Positions 1 to 8,481 are shown, counted from the first letter of the stretch. The stretch: 64,000 nt of DNA from Comamonas antarctica (GCF_013363755.1 NZ_CP054840.1:2535501-2599500); one strand, 5' to 3'. Notes: generated by a model not told the origin, from the letters alone. Numbers and translations: made by a program.

Positions 1-22
1 GGTCGATGATATGCAGAGCCAT
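1..22 (-). CDS. yeaH: Start of a YeaH/DUF444-family gene (cut by window edge)
   Basis: Only the first seven codons are inside the window, reading M-A-L-H-I-I-D on the minus strand from an ATG at position 22. A good ribosome binding site (GGAGGGG) lies just upstream. DUF444 proteins (YeaH) commonly begin with a very similar short stretch (M-L-x-x-I-I-D), and yeaH usually follows prkA/yeaG in the same operon, as it would here. YeaH is a von Willebrand-A-like protein of uncertain role that is co-regulated with PrkA in stress and starvation. The call rests on position and seven residues, so it is tentative. Confidence 0.55.
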
Positions 23-75
23 CTGTGCCCCCTCCATGGGCCGGCGCGTGCGCCAGCGGCGTGCCGTTCAACTGC

Positions 76-1998
76 TCAACTGCTCTTGCGCACGCGCAGG
101 TACCACTCGCACAGCAGGCGCACCTGCTTGCGCGTGTAGCCCTTGGCTTCCATGCGCAGCACGAAGTCCTCGTGCTTGCGCGCGTCCTCGGCGCTGGCCT
201 TGGCGTTGAAGCTGATCACGGGCAGCAGCTCCTCGGTGTTGGAGAACATCTTCTTCTCTATGACCAGCCGCAGCTTCTCATAGCTGGTCCACGCCGGGTT
301 CTTGCCCTGGTTGTTGGCGCGGGCACGCAGCACGAAGTTGACGATCTCGTTGCGGAAGTCCTTGGGATTGGCCACGCCCGCGGGTTTCTCGATCTTCTCG
401 AGCTCGGCGTTGAGCGCGGCGCGGTCGAAGGACTCGCCGGTGTCGTTGTCGCGGTACTCGTTGTCCTGGATCCAGTAGTCGGCGTAGGTCACATAGCGGT
501 CGAAGATGTTCTGGCCGTACTCGCTGTAGCTCTCGAGGTAGGCGGTCTGGATCTCCTTGCCGATGAACTCCGCGTAGTGCGGCGACAGGTACTCCTTGAT
601 GTAGCCGGTGTACTTGGTCTCGAGCTCCGCCGGGAACTGCTCGCGCTCGATCTGCTGCTCGAGCACATACATCAGGTGCACCGGATTGGCCGCGACCTCG
701 GTGCTGTCGTAGTTGAAGACGCGCGACAGGATCTTGAACGCGAAGCGCGTGGAGATGCCGGACATGCCTTCATCGACGCCGGCGAAATCGCGATACTCCT
801 GGTAGCTCTTGGCGCGCGGATCGGTGTCCTTGAGGCTTTCGCCGTCGTAGACCTGCATCTTGCTGAAGATGCTGGAATTCTCGGGCTCGACCAGGCGCGT
901 GAGCACCGCGAACTGGGCCATCATCTTCAGCGTGCCGGGCGCGCAGACGGCATGCGCCAGCGAGGATTCGCGGATCAGCTTCTCGTAGATCTTCACTTCC
1001 TCCGACACGCGCAGGCAGTACGGCACCTTGACGATGTAGATGCGGTCGAGAAACGCCTCGTTGTTGCGGTTGTTGCGAAACGCCTTCCACTCGCTCTCGT
1101 TGCTGTGCGCCAGCACCATGCCATCGAACGGAATCGCGCCAAAGCCTTCGGTGCCCTTGTAATTGCCCTCCTGCGTGGCCGTGAGCAGCGGGTGCAGTAC
1201 CTTGATCGGCGCCTTGAACATCTCGACGAATTCCAGCAGACCCTGGTTGGCCAGGCACAGGCCGCCCGAGTAGCTGTAGGCATCGGTGTCGTCCTGGGCG
1301 TAGTTCTCGAGCTTGCGGATGTCGACCTTGCCGACCAGGCTGGAGATGTCCTGGTTGTTCTCGTCGCCGGGCTCGGTCTTGGCGATCGCCAGCTGCTTGA
1401 GGATGCTCGGATAGCGTTTGACGATGCGGAACTGGCGGATGTCGCCGCCGAGCTCGTCCAGCCGCTTCACGGCCCAGGGCGACAGCACATGCTGGAGCGC
1501 GCGCCGCGGAATGCCGAACTGCTCCTCGAGCACCGGCCCGTCCTCCATCGGGTCGAACAGGCCCAGCGGCGATTCATTGACCGGCGAGCCCTTGAGCGCA
1601 TAGAAGGGCACCTTCTGCATCAGGTACTTGAGGCGCTCGGCAATCGAGCTCTTGCCGCCGCCCACGGGCCCGAGCAGGTAGAGGATCTGCTTGCGCTCCT
1701 CCAGCCCCTGGCCCGCGTGGCGGAAGAAGCTCACCACCTGCTCGATGGAGTCCTCCATGCCATAGAACTCGGAAAATGCGGGGTAACGCCTGATCGTCTT
1801 GTTGGCAAACAGCCGCGACAGGCGCGGGTCGTTGCGCGTGTCCACCATGACCGGATCGCCCATGGCGCGCAGCATGCGCTGGGCCGCGGTGTCGTAGGCT
1901 GTGGGATCACGCTGGCACAGGGCCAGGTACTCGTCGACCGACATCTCCTCTTCGCGCAGCCTCACGTACCGCGCAGCCGAATTGCTGATGACATCCAT
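76..1998 (-). CDS. prkA: PrkA-family AAA+ serine protein kinase
   Basis: The protein is 640 aa, matching the usual length of PrkA/YeaG (about 640 aa). The N-terminal half is the PrkA AAA domain with a Walker A loop, GPVGGGKSS, at about residues 110-118. The C-terminal half is the PrkA kinase-like domain (about 400-640). The ATG at 1998 is chosen because it has a strong ribosome binding site (GGGAGGT, 2003-2010); an in-frame GTG at 2016 lacks one. PrkA proteins are cytosolic stress-related kinases or ATPases, and in E. coli yeaG-yeaH supports adaptation to nitrogen starvation. The next gene downstream starts 54 bp after the stop and looks like yeaH, the normal partner. Confidence 0.93.
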   Translation of the reverse strand: MDVISNSAARYVRLREEEMSVDEYLALCQRDPTAYDTAAQRMLRAMGDPVMVDTRNDPRLSRLFANKTIRRYPAFSEFYGMEDSIEQVVSFFRHAGQGLEERKQILYLLGPVGGGKSSIAERLKYLMQKVPFYALKGSPVNESPLGLFDPMEDGPVLEEQFGIPRRALQHVLSPWAVKRLDELGGDIRQFRIVKRYPSILKQLAIAKTEPGDENNQDISSLVGKVDIRKLENYAQDDTDAYSYSGGLCLANQGLLEFVEMFKAPIKVLHPLLTATQEGNYKGTEGFGAIPFDGMVLAHSNESEWKAFRNNRNNEAFLDRIYIVKVPYCLRVSEEVKIYEKLIRESSLAHAVCAPGTLKMMAQFAVLTRLVEPENSSIFSKMQVYDGESLKDTDPRAKSYQEYRDFAGVDEGMSGISTRFAFKILSRVFNYDSTEVAANPVHLMYVLEQQIEREQFPAELETKYTGYIKEYLSPHYAEFIGKEIQTAYLESYSEYGQNIFDRYVTYADYWIQDNEYRDNDTGESFDRAALNAELEKIEKPAGVANPKDFRNEIVNFVLRARANNQGKNPAWTSYEKLRLVIEKKMFSNTEELLPVISFNAKASAEDARKHEDFVLRMEAKGYTRKQVRLLCEWYLRVRKSS

Positions 1999-2150
1999 AC
2001 GACCTCCCGCGGCCACACCCCAAGGCGAAAGTGCGGCTCAGTTGCAAGGCATTCGCTTGCCGTATGTTGCCGTTGTAGCACCTGGACGCCGGTTTGGATA
2101 GACCAATTACGCTTGATCTTGCGCGTGTTTCAACGCTTGCGGGAAACGCC

Positions 2151-2184
2151 CGCGCCGCGCCGCCAGCAGGGGCGGCGCGGCGCG
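2151..2184 (-). terminator. Strong GC hairpin between the TRAP operon and prkA
   Basis: A perfect 14-bp inverted repeat (2151-2164 and 2171-2184) with a six-base loop AGCAGG lies just beyond the dctM stop. In the minus direction it is followed by only a short T run (GTTTCC), so it is either a weak intrinsic terminator or an RNA-stabilising hairpin at the end of the TRAP operon. The prkA promoter must lie in the remaining space, about 2000-2150. Confidence 0.6.
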
Positions 2185-2192
2185 TTTGGGGC

Positions 2193-3473
2193 TCAGCGGT
2201 AGAAGAACTTCGCCGGGCCGGTGACCAGCCAGGGGAAGATCACCATCGCAAACATGATCGCGAACTGCGCGAGCATGAAGGGCACGACGCCGCGCGTGAC
2301 ATCGTCCATTGACATCTTGCCCACGCCCGCCACCACGTTGAGCACCGTGCCCACGGGCGGCGTCACCAGCCCGATGGAGTTGTTGATGATGAACATCACG
2401 CCGAAGTAGACCGGGTCGATGCCCGCGGCATTGACCACCGGCATCAGCACCGGCGTCAGGATCAAAATGGTCGGCGTCATGTCCATGGCCGTTCCCACCA
2501 GCATCACCAGCACCATGATCGCGACCATCAGCAGGATCTTGTTGTCCATGTAGGGCTGCAGCAGCGCGACCACCTTGGAGGGCAGGTCGGCAACCGTGAT
2601 CAGCCAGGCGCTGACCATGGCCGCGGCGATCAGGAACATCACGATGGCGCTGGTCTTGGCCGCGGCCACGAAAATGGCGTAGAGCTTGGCCCAGGTGATC
2701 TCGCGGTAGATCACGGCCGACACGAACAGCGCATAGACCGCGGCGACCACGGCGGCTTCGGTGGGCGTGAACACCCCCATGCGCAGGCCGACCAGGATGA
2801 TCACCGGCAGCAGCAGCGCCCACAGTGCCTTGCGCGCCGCCTGCAGGATCTCGGCGCCCGACTTGCGCGGCGGCGGCACGATCTTTTCCTTGCGCACCAG
2901 GTAGGCCCAGGTGACCCACAGCGCGCCGCCGATCAGCAGGCCCGGCACGATGGCGGCCAGGAACAGCTTGGAGATCGACACGTTGGCCGCCACGCCGAAG
3001 ATCACCAGGCCGATGCTCGGCGGGATCACCGGGCCGATCACGCCCGTGGCCGCGATCAGGCCGCCGGCGCGCGCCTTGTCATGGCCGGCGCGGGTCATCA
3101 TCGGCAGCAGCAGCGCGGTGAGCGCGGCGGCATCGGCCACGGCCGACCCCGACAGCGCCGACAGCAGGCAGCCGGCCATGATGGTCACGTAGCCCAGCCC
3201 GCCCTTCACATGGCCGACCACGGCCAGCGCGAAGTCGACGATGCGCCGCGACAGGCCGCCGACGTTCATGATCTCGCCGGCCAGCATGAAGAACGGCACG
3301 GCCAGCAGCGGGAAGCTGTCGGCGCCGCCGATCAGGTTCTGCGCCAGGATCTGCGGATCGAACAGGTCCAGATGCCACATCAGCGCCACGCCGCTGGCCA
3401 GCAGCGAGAACGCGATCGGAATGCCCATGGCCATGGCCAGCAGCAACGCGCCGACAAAAACAAAGATCGTCAT
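2193..3473 (-). CDS. dctM: TRAP transporter large permease subunit (DctM)
   Basis: A 426-aa, very hydrophobic protein with around twelve predicted membrane segments, the normal size for the DctM subunit of tripartite ATP-independent periplasmic transporters. It begins M-T-I-F-V-F-V-G-A-L-L, and the DctM-type stretch GGLSRRIVDFALAVVGHVKGG is visible near residue 75. DctM is the sodium-coupled translocation channel of the inner membrane and works with the small subunit DctQ and the periplasmic binding protein DctP. Its start overlaps the dctQ stop by ATGA, indicating translational coupling. It is the last gene of the dctP-aroQ-dctQ-dctM operon. Confidence 0.95.
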   Translation of the reverse strand: MTIFVFVGALLLAMAMGIPIAFSLLASGVALMWHLDLFDPQILAQNLIGGADSFPLLAVPFFMLAGEIMNVGGLSRRIVDFALAVVGHVKGGLGYVTIMAGCLLSALSGSAVADAAALTALLLPMMTRAGHDKARAGGLIAATGVIGPVIPPSIGLVIFGVAANVSISKLFLAAIVPGLLIGGALWVTWAYLVRKEKIVPPPRKSGAEILQAARKALWALLLPVIILVGLRMGVFTPTEAAVVAAVYALFVSAVIYREITWAKLYAIFVAAAKTSAIVMFLIAAAMVSAWLITVADLPSKVVALLQPYMDNKILLMVAIMVLVMLVGTAMDMTPTILILTPVLMPVVNAAGIDPVYFGVMFIINNSIGLVTPPVGTVLNVVAGVGKMSMDDVTRGVVPFMLAQFAIMFAMVIFPWLVTGPAKFFYR

Positions 3474-4057
3474 TTTTCACCTTTCCGGACGTGCGCAGCC
3501 GCCGCGGGCAGTTCGCCGGCTTCGGCCGCGAGGATCTGCTGCAACTGCACCGCTTCTTCCGATTCCTGCACCATCACCAGTTCGTTCTCGTCCAGCTGTC
3601 CCGTGAGCAGGCGCCACAGGTCGAGCAGCAGCAGGAAGCCGGCGCACACCGCGAACACTACGCAGGAGAGATAGACGATCGCCATCGAGGCGCCCGTGGT
3701 CGGTGCCGTGACGTCCCAGTTGATGCGCGTTTGCGCCAGGCTGCCCTGCAGCAGCAGCCACAGGATGAAAAGCATCAGCACATGGCCCAGCGCCAGGCAG
3801 AGCTTCTTGGCCCAGGCCGGCAGGCGCTGCACCACCATGTCGACTCCCAGATGGCCGTGCTCGCGCAGCGCGACAATGGCGCCCAGGAAGGTCATCCAGA
3901 TGAACAGCCAGCGCGAGACCTCCTCGGACACCGTGATGCCCGAATTGAAGAGGTAGCGCAGCACCACGTTGCCGAACACCAGCACGACCATGAAGGCCAG
4001 CATGGCGGCAATCACCGCCTCCAGACCGCGGCAGGCGCGGTCGATCCATAGATTCAT
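3470..4057 (-). CDS. dctQ: TRAP transporter small permease subunit (DctQ)
   Basis: A 195-aa membrane protein with four hydrophobic segments. The family features W-L-F-I-W-M-T-F-L-G-A and the acidic/His motif around R-E-H-G-H-L-G-V-D are visible in the first half. The ATG at 4057 is preferred over an upstream in-frame start at 4183 because it has a GGGGAA ribosome binding site and puts the first membrane helix at the usual place. DctQ forms the four-helix membrane partner of DctM. The C-terminal cytoplasmic tail (about 45 aa) is somewhat long for the family. It starts 73 bp after the aroQ stop in the same operon. Confidence 0.93.
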   Translation of the reverse strand: MNLWIDRACRGLEAVIAAMLAFMVVLVFGNVVLRYLFNSGITVSEEVSRWLFIWMTFLGAIVALREHGHLGVDMVVQRLPAWAKKLCLALGHVLMLFILWLLLQGSLAQTRINWDVTAPTTGASMAIVYLSCVVFAVCAGFLLLLDLWRLLTGQLDENELVMVQESEEAVQLQQILAAEAGELPAAAAHVRKGEK

Positions 4058-4130
4058 GTCATTCCCCTTGCTTGGTTGGGCGGCAGCCCTGGCGCCCGCG
4101 GCAGGCGTGCAGGGCCGGAGCGCCGAAGCC

Positions 4131-4577
4131 TCAGGCCTTGGCGGCTTCGCGCAGGCTTTCGACCAGCGCACGCAGGCCGGCAAAGTAGGAATGCGGACCG
4201 AAGCCCTGCACCGTGGCCTTCACCGCCGGCGAGATGATCGAGTGCACGCGCCAGGCTTCGCGCGCGGCGATGTTCGACATGTGCACTTCGATGACCGGGA
4301 ACGGCATGGCCTTGATCGCATCGTGCAGCGGCACGCCGTGCTGGGTGAGCCCGGCGGGGTTCACCAGCGCGCCCTGTGCGCTGTCGATGTTGGCGTGCAG
4401 GAAGTCGATCAGCGCGCCTTCGTGGTTGGACTGGATGATCTCCAGCGTCACGCCGAGCTCCTGGGCGAGCTTTTCAAGGCGCTCGTTGATCTGCGCCAGC
4501 GTGGTGGTGCCGTAGATGTGCGGTTCACGCCGTCCGAACAGGTTCAGGTTGGGACCGTTGAGAACAAGAATTTTCAT
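4131..4577 (-). CDS. aroQ: Type II 3-dehydroquinate dehydratase paralogue within a TRAP operon
   Basis: A 148-aa protein, the normal size for type II dehydroquinases, starting M-K-I-L-V-L-N-G-P-N-L-N. The catalytic tyrosine region G-R-R-E-P-H-I-Y-G (Tyr22), Asn73 and E-V-H-M-S-N (His99) are present, as is the A-R-E-x-W-R segment. The usual N-P-x-A-x-T-H-T-S loop is replaced by N-P-A-G-L-T-Q-H-G-V, so this is a divergent member. Type II enzymes interconvert 3-dehydroquinate and 3-dehydroshikimate, in biosynthesis or in quinate catabolism. Its place between dctP and dctQ, with a 16-bp gap to dctP, argues for a catabolic role on the imported substrate. A related activity on a different cyclic acid is possible. 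Confidence 0.85.
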   Translation of the reverse strand: MKILVLNGPNLNLFGRREPHIYGTTTLAQINERLEKLAQELGVTLEIIQSNHEGALIDFLHANIDSAQGALVNPAGLTQHGVPLHDAIKAMPFPVIEVHMSNIAAREAWRVHSIISPAVKATVQGFGPHSYFAGLRALVESLREAAKA

Positions 4578-4593
4578 GCTGCGCTGCCTGGGT

Positions 4594-5595
4594 TCACTTG
4601 CGGATGCGGGCCAGCTCGTCGTTGTAGAGCTTGACGATGGCGGGGTCATAGGTTGCGGCGAAACGGTCGATCACCGGCTTGGCGATCTGCTGCATGCGCT
4701 TTTGTTCGGCAGGGGAAACTTCGTTGTATTGCAGGCCCTTGGCCTGGAGTTCGCCCACGGCCTTTTGCGCGGCGGCGCGGCTGACTTGGCGCTGGTAGCC
4801 GCGCGACTCGTCGGCGGCCTCGTGCATCATCTTCTGCTCGGCGGGCGTGAGCTGGTCCCAGAACTTCTTGCTGACCAGCACGATGTTGGCCGCATAGACA
4901 TGGTTGGTGGCGCTGACGAACTTCTGCACTTCGTAGAACTTGTTCGACAGGATCACCGCGAACGGGTTCTCCTGGCCGTCGACGGCACGCGCCTCGAGCG
5001 CGCCGTAGAGCTCGGCAAACGGCATCGGCACGGGGTTGGCCTTGAAGGCCTTGAAGGTGTCGAGGAACACCGGGTTGGGAATCACGCGCAGCTTCAGGCC
5101 GTCGAAGTCCTCGGGCTTGGTGATCGCGCGCTTGCTGTTGGTGACGTTGCGAAAGCCCAGGTCCCAGTAGCCCAATGCCACCAGGCCCTTTTCCGGCAGC
5201 TTGGCAATCAGCGCCTGGCCCAGCGGGCCGTCGAGCAGCGCGTCGGCCTGTGCATAGTTGGCGACGGCGAACGGGAAGTCGACCAGGCCGAATTCCTTGA
5301 CGATGCCGGCCAGCGAGGTGGTGGCAGGCGCCGACATCTGCTGCACGCCGCCCTGCAGCGCCGATTGCTGCTGCATCTCGTTGCCGAGCTGCGAGGCCGG
5401 GAACTCCATGACCTTCATCTTGCCGCCGCTCTTGGTGGCCAAGATTTCGCCGAAGCGCTTGACGCCGAAGCTCACGGGATGGTCGGCATTGTTCAGATGG
5501 CCGAAACGGATCACGCGTTCCTGCTGCGCCATCGCAGGCAGGGCAAGAAGCATGGACAGGCCAGCGGCCAGGGCAAAGCGGACAGGAATGCGCAT
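4594..5595 (-). CDS. dctP: TRAP transporter periplasmic substrate-binding protein (DctP)
   Basis: A 333-aa protein with a clear Sec signal peptide (hydrophobic core residues 6-20, cleavage after A-M-A near residue 23). It has the DctP fold signatures, including the conserved arginine segment G-L-K-L-R-V-I-P-N-P-V and the following F-A-E-L-Y-G-A-L-E-A-R-A-V-D-G-Q-E-N-P. The arginine of this region normally binds the substrate carboxylate. The start at 5595 has a strong GGAGGT site. As the first gene of the operon it captures an organic acid in the periplasm for DctQM. The neighbouring aroQ suggests a quinate-, shikimate- or dehydroshikimate-like ligand; that is inference. Confidence 0.94.
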   Translation of the reverse strand: MRIPVRFALAAGLSMLLALPAMAQQERVIRFGHLNNADHPVSFGVKRFGEILATKSGGKMKVMEFPASQLGNEMQQQSALQGGVQQMSAPATTSLAGIVKEFGLVDFPFAVANYAQADALLDGPLGQALIAKLPEKGLVALGYWDLGFRNVTNSKRAITKPEDFDGLKLRVIPNPVFLDTFKAFKANPVPMPFAELYGALEARAVDGQENPFAVILSNKFYEVQKFVSATNHVYAANIVLVSKKFWDQLTPAEQKMMHEAADESRGYQRQVSRAAAQKAVGELQAKGLQYNEVSPAEQKRMQQIAKPVIDRFAATYDPAIVKLYNDELARIRK

Positions 5596-5671
5596 GGAAA
5601 CACCTCCAGGGGAACTACCAAGGGAGCCGGGCACAATCGGCCCAGCGATTGATACGGATGGTAATTAAAAA

Positions 5672-5688
5672 GTGGAAACTGATTCCAC
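5672..5688. promoter_or_regulatory. IclR-type palindromic operator in the dctP / iclR divergent promoter
   Basis: The sequence GTGGAAACTGATTCCAC has perfect 6-bp arms (GTGGAA / TTCCAC) around a 5-bp centre. Its core closely matches the TGGAA-N5-TTCCA half-site arrangement typical of IclR-family operators. It lies 77 bp before the TRAP operon start and 84 bp before the IclR gene start, where a regulator of both genes would bind. No consensus promoter was assigned with confidence. Confidence 0.65.
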
Positions 5689-5772
5689 AGTAGAAACCCT
5701 TTATCATTTCATTCGCATTTCTCGTACAAAGATGGGCATGGCGCCTGCCTGCCCTGACCGAAAGTCCTTGCC

Positions 5773-6555
5773 ATGAGCAACATCCTGGAACGCAGTTTCA
5801 AAGTCCTCGAACATCTCGCCATCCATCCCGAAGGCAAAGCCATCTCGAGCCTGGCCGCGGAACTCGACATGCCGCTGAGCGCCACCCACCGCCTGCTCGC
5901 GGAGCTGAGCCGCTGCGGCTACGTGCGCCAGGAGCACAGCCAGGGCAACTACATGCTGACCATCAAGCTGGTCTCGCTGGGGCTGGGCTTCCTGAGCGCC
6001 AGCGGCATCGTCGACATCGCCCAGCCGCTGCTCGACCATCTCGCCGCGGAGTCGGGCGAGCTGGTGCGCCTGGGCGTGGTCGATGGCGACGAATTGACCT
6101 TTGTCGCCAAGGCCCAGGGCGCGCTGCGCGGCCTGCGCTACGACCCCGACATGGGCCTGTCGGTCAACCTGTCCTGCAGCGCCGCGGGCCACGCCTGGCT
6201 GGCCACCATGAGCGACGAACAGGCGCTGGCCCTGGTCTCGCGCCAGGGCTTCGGCCAACCTGCGGACTTCGGCCCCAACGCGCCCACCACCGTGAAGGCG
6301 CTGCTGGCCCACCTGGAAAACACGCGCAACAATGGTTTCAGCCGCATCGTCGAAGTCTTCGCGCCGGGCATGAGCGCCATGGCCGCGCCGATCCGCCGCG
6401 GCAACGGCCCGGTCATCGGTGTGGTGACCATTGCGGGCCCGCTGATGCGCTTGACCGAGGAACGCATGGAGGCCCTGGGGCCCGCGCTGCTGCAGACCAC
6501 GCATGAGCTGGCGATGACGAGCAGCGGGTCGGCACTGTTGAAGAACCGGGGGTGA
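5773..6555 (+). CDS. IclR-family transcriptional regulator
   Basis: A 260-aa protein with the IclR layout: an N-terminal winged helix-turn-helix (about 4-65; I-S-S-L-A-A-E-L-D-M-P-L-S-A-T-H-R-L-L) and a C-terminal effector-binding domain (about 80-250). The latter ends in the typical G-F-S-R-I-V-E-V-F-A-P-G-M-S-A-M-A-A-P segment. IclR proteins respond to small organic acids such as aromatic-pathway intermediates. It is divergent from the TRAP/aroQ operon, with an IclR-like palindrome between them, so it very likely controls that operon and itself. The effector is unknown. Confidence 0.93.
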   Translation: MSNILERSFKVLEHLAIHPEGKAISSLAAELDMPLSATHRLLAELSRCGYVRQEHSQGNYMLTIKLVSLGLGFLSASGIVDIAQPLLDHLAAESGELVRLGVVDGDELTFVAKAQGALRGLRYDPDMGLSVNLSCSAAGHAWLATMSDEQALALVSRQGFGQPADFGPNAPTTVKALLAHLENTRNNGFSRIVEVFAPGMSAMAAPIRRGNGPVIGVVTIAGPLMRLTEERMEALGPALLQTTHELAMTSSGSALLKNRG

Positions 6556-6558
6556 GGA

Positions 6559-6768
6559 CGTACTTCGACAGGCTCAGTACGAACGGGAAGCAGGCTCAGT
6601 ACGAACGGGAGCCAAGCTCAGTACGAGCGGCAAAAACCCGTTCGTGGTGAACCTCTCTCGGCGGGCCCGTCGAACCATGGACGGCCTGGGCTCATGAAAA
6701 CAATGCAGCGTTGGGCATAGAGCAAAGACTGGCGTAAAGACGTACTTCGACAGGCTCAGTACGAACGG
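6559..6768. repeat. REP-like repeat cluster between iclR and mocR
   Basis: The 219-bp space between the two stop codons holds no gene. A 28-bp element running from CGTACTTCGACAGG to CAGTACGAACGG occurs at 6559-6586 and again at 6741-6768. Shortened copies (CAGGCTCAGTACGAACGGGA and a variant) lie at 6591-6610 and 6614-6630. A partly inverted, degenerate relative with arms CCGTTCG and CGAACCATGGACGG lies at 6637-6685. Elements of this type are dispersed in Comamonadaceae and other genomes with converging genes. They may act as mRNA-end hairpins or as non-autonomous repeats. Confidence 0.75.
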
Positions 6769-6774
6769 AACTTC

Positions 6775-8277
6775 CTACGCCCGCACGCCCTGCCCCAGCT
6801 GCACGCACGCCATCGCCCCCAGCGTGCGGCACACCTCCTCCAGCGCCGGTGTCACCGGATGCGTGCAGGCCAGGCGCAGGCAGTGCTCGTAGCGTCCCGA
6901 GTTCGAGAACATGCTGCCGGGCGCGATGCGGATGCCCTGGGCCAGTGCGGTCGTGAACAGCGCGGCGCTGGAGAAGCCTTCGGGCAGTTCCAGCCACAGG
7001 CACAGGCCCCCGGGCGGCAGGCTCAGCCGCGTGCCCACGGGGAAGTGGCGCGCCACCAGCCGCGCCATGCCTTCGCGCTGCGCGCGCAGCTGCTGCTTGA
7101 GCCGCGCCAGGCTGCGCTGGTGCATGGGCGAGCCCAGTACTTCGGCGACCAGGCGCTGCGCCAGCGTCTGCGTATTGCGGCTTTGCGCGAACTTGAGCAT
7201 CTGCACGCGGCCATGCCAGCGCCCGCCGTTCATCCAGCCCTGGCGCAGCCCGGGCGCGAGGCTTTTGTTGAAGGCCTGGCAGTAGATCACCTGGCCCGTG
7301 CCGTCCCAGGCCTTGAGCGCCCTGACCGGCTGCTCGCTTTCGACGAACAGCCCATAGGAATCGTCCTCGATCAGCGCCGCGCCATGCGCCGCGCACAGCG
7401 CCACCAGACGTGCCTTGTGTGCGTCGGGCATGCGCGCGCCCAGCGGCATCTGCAGCTCCGGCACCACCACCACGGCCTTGAGCCGCGGCTGGGTCTGGAA
7501 GGCCAGTTCCAGCGCCTCGATCGACATGCCGGTGCGCGGGCTGCAGGGTATCTCCAGCGTCTGCAGCTGCAGCGACTCGACGACCTGCAGCAGGCCGTAG
7601 TAGGTGGGCGACTCCACGGCCACCATGTCGCCGGGCGCGCACACCGCGGCCAGCGCCAGGCTCACGGCTTCGGAGTTGCCGGTGGTCGACAGCACGTCGG
7701 CGGGCGCGATGCGGATGCCCGACGCGAGCGCGTGCCGCGCCATCGTCTGCTGGAAGTCCGGGTGGTTGCCCTGATTGGCCAGCAGCGAGCGGCCCTGCAC
7801 CAGCAGGGTGGGATCCTCGCGCAGCAGCCGGGTGGCCACGCGATTCAGCGCCTGGTGGTCGAACAGCCCGGGCGGCGGCGTGCAGCCGCCGATATCGGTG
7901 TGCACATGCGCCTGCCGGCCCTGCTCGAGCAGCAGCGAGATATGCGCGTTGATGCCAATGAAATGCGCCGGATCCAGCCCTTCGACGGGCTGGCTCAGGT
8001 CGGGTTCGCGCGGCGGCGCGAGCGCGCGGTCCTCGGCGTTGCGCACGAAGTAGCCAACGCGCTGGCGCGCCTCCAGGTGGCCACCGGCTTCGAGATGGCG
8101 CAGCATCTGCAGGGCCGTGGACAGGCTCACGGCATGGCGCTGCATCAGCGCGCGCACGGAAGGCATGCGCTCGCCGGCCTGCAGCGTTCCCATGGCCATG
8201 GCGTGGGCGTAATCGGCGGCAATGCGCTGGTACAGCGGCAGGGCCTTGTCGGGGGAGGAAGCAGTGGGCAGCAGCAT
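6775..8277 (-). CDS. MocR-type regulator (GntR winged helix fused to class I aminotransferase fold)
   Basis: A 500-aa protein with a GntR winged helix-turn-helix (about 12-75; P-L-Y-Q-R-I-A, then M-P-S-V-R-A-L). This is joined to a PLP-dependent aminotransferase-like domain (about 110-490). The PLP lysine sits in F-N-K-S-L-A-P-G-L-R, and S-P-T-Y-Y-G and E-D-D-S-Y-G are also visible. MocR proteins sense a PLP-aldimine of an amine or amino acid, or PLP itself, and bind direct repeats. The start is uncertain: ATG 8277 has no clear ribosome binding site, and in-frame ATGs at 8310 and 8313 are possible. It is divergent from the small gene at 8482 and probably regulates it or a gene elsewhere. Confidence 0.9.
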   Translation of the reverse strand: MLLPTASSPDKALPLYQRIAADYAHAMAMGTLQAGERMPSVRALMQRHAVSLSTALQMLRHLEAGGHLEARQRVGYFVRNAEDRALAPPREPDLSQPVEGLDPAHFIGINAHISLLLEQGRQAHVHTDIGGCTPPPGLFDHQALNRVATRLLREDPTLLVQGRSLLANQGNHPDFQQTMARHALASGIRIAPADVLSTTGNSEAVSLALAAVCAPGDMVAVESPTYYGLLQVVESLQLQTLEIPCSPRTGMSIEALELAFQTQPRLKAVVVVPELQMPLGARMPDAHKARLVALCAAHGAALIEDDSYGLFVESEQPVRALKAWDGTGQVIYCQAFNKSLAPGLRQGWMNGGRWHGRVQMLKFAQSRNTQTLAQRLVAEVLGSPMHQRSLARLKQQLRAQREGMARLVARHFPVGTRLSLPPGGLCLWLELPEGFSSAALFTTALAQGIRIAPGSMFSNSGRYEHCLRLACTHPVTPALEEVCRTLGAMACVQLGQGVRA

Positions 8278-8346
8278 GGAGGAAATCGCGGGCGGAGATG
8301 GGCACACCATCATGCGCCTGCGCACTGTTGCGCAACAGATACAGAT

Positions 8347-8462
8347 GGACCGGAATCGGACCATAACAGAGGATGCGAATCGCTGCTGCTGCGGTGCTGC
8401 ATGCCCACCGCTGTGCCTGTTGCGCAAAGCAGCCACGGCATACGCTTGGCGGACCATAACAG
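8347..8462. promoter_or_regulatory. Direct GGACC repeats in the mocR divergent promoter
   Basis: GGACC occurs at 8347-8351 and 8358-8362, 11 bp apart (one helical turn). It recurs at 8451-8455, where the longer string CGGACCATAACAG is an exact copy of 8357-8369. MocR regulators characteristically bind direct repeats in their divergent promoter regions, so these are candidate sites. The assignment is by pattern and position only. Confidence 0.45.
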
Positions 8463-8481
8463 CCTGCGTTCGCGTGTTCCC

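Noticed and set aside
25..2202. 725-codon plus-strand ORF opposite prkA
   Set aside because: It is a high-GC shadow frame; prkA on the minus strand has full domain content and a strong ribosome binding site.
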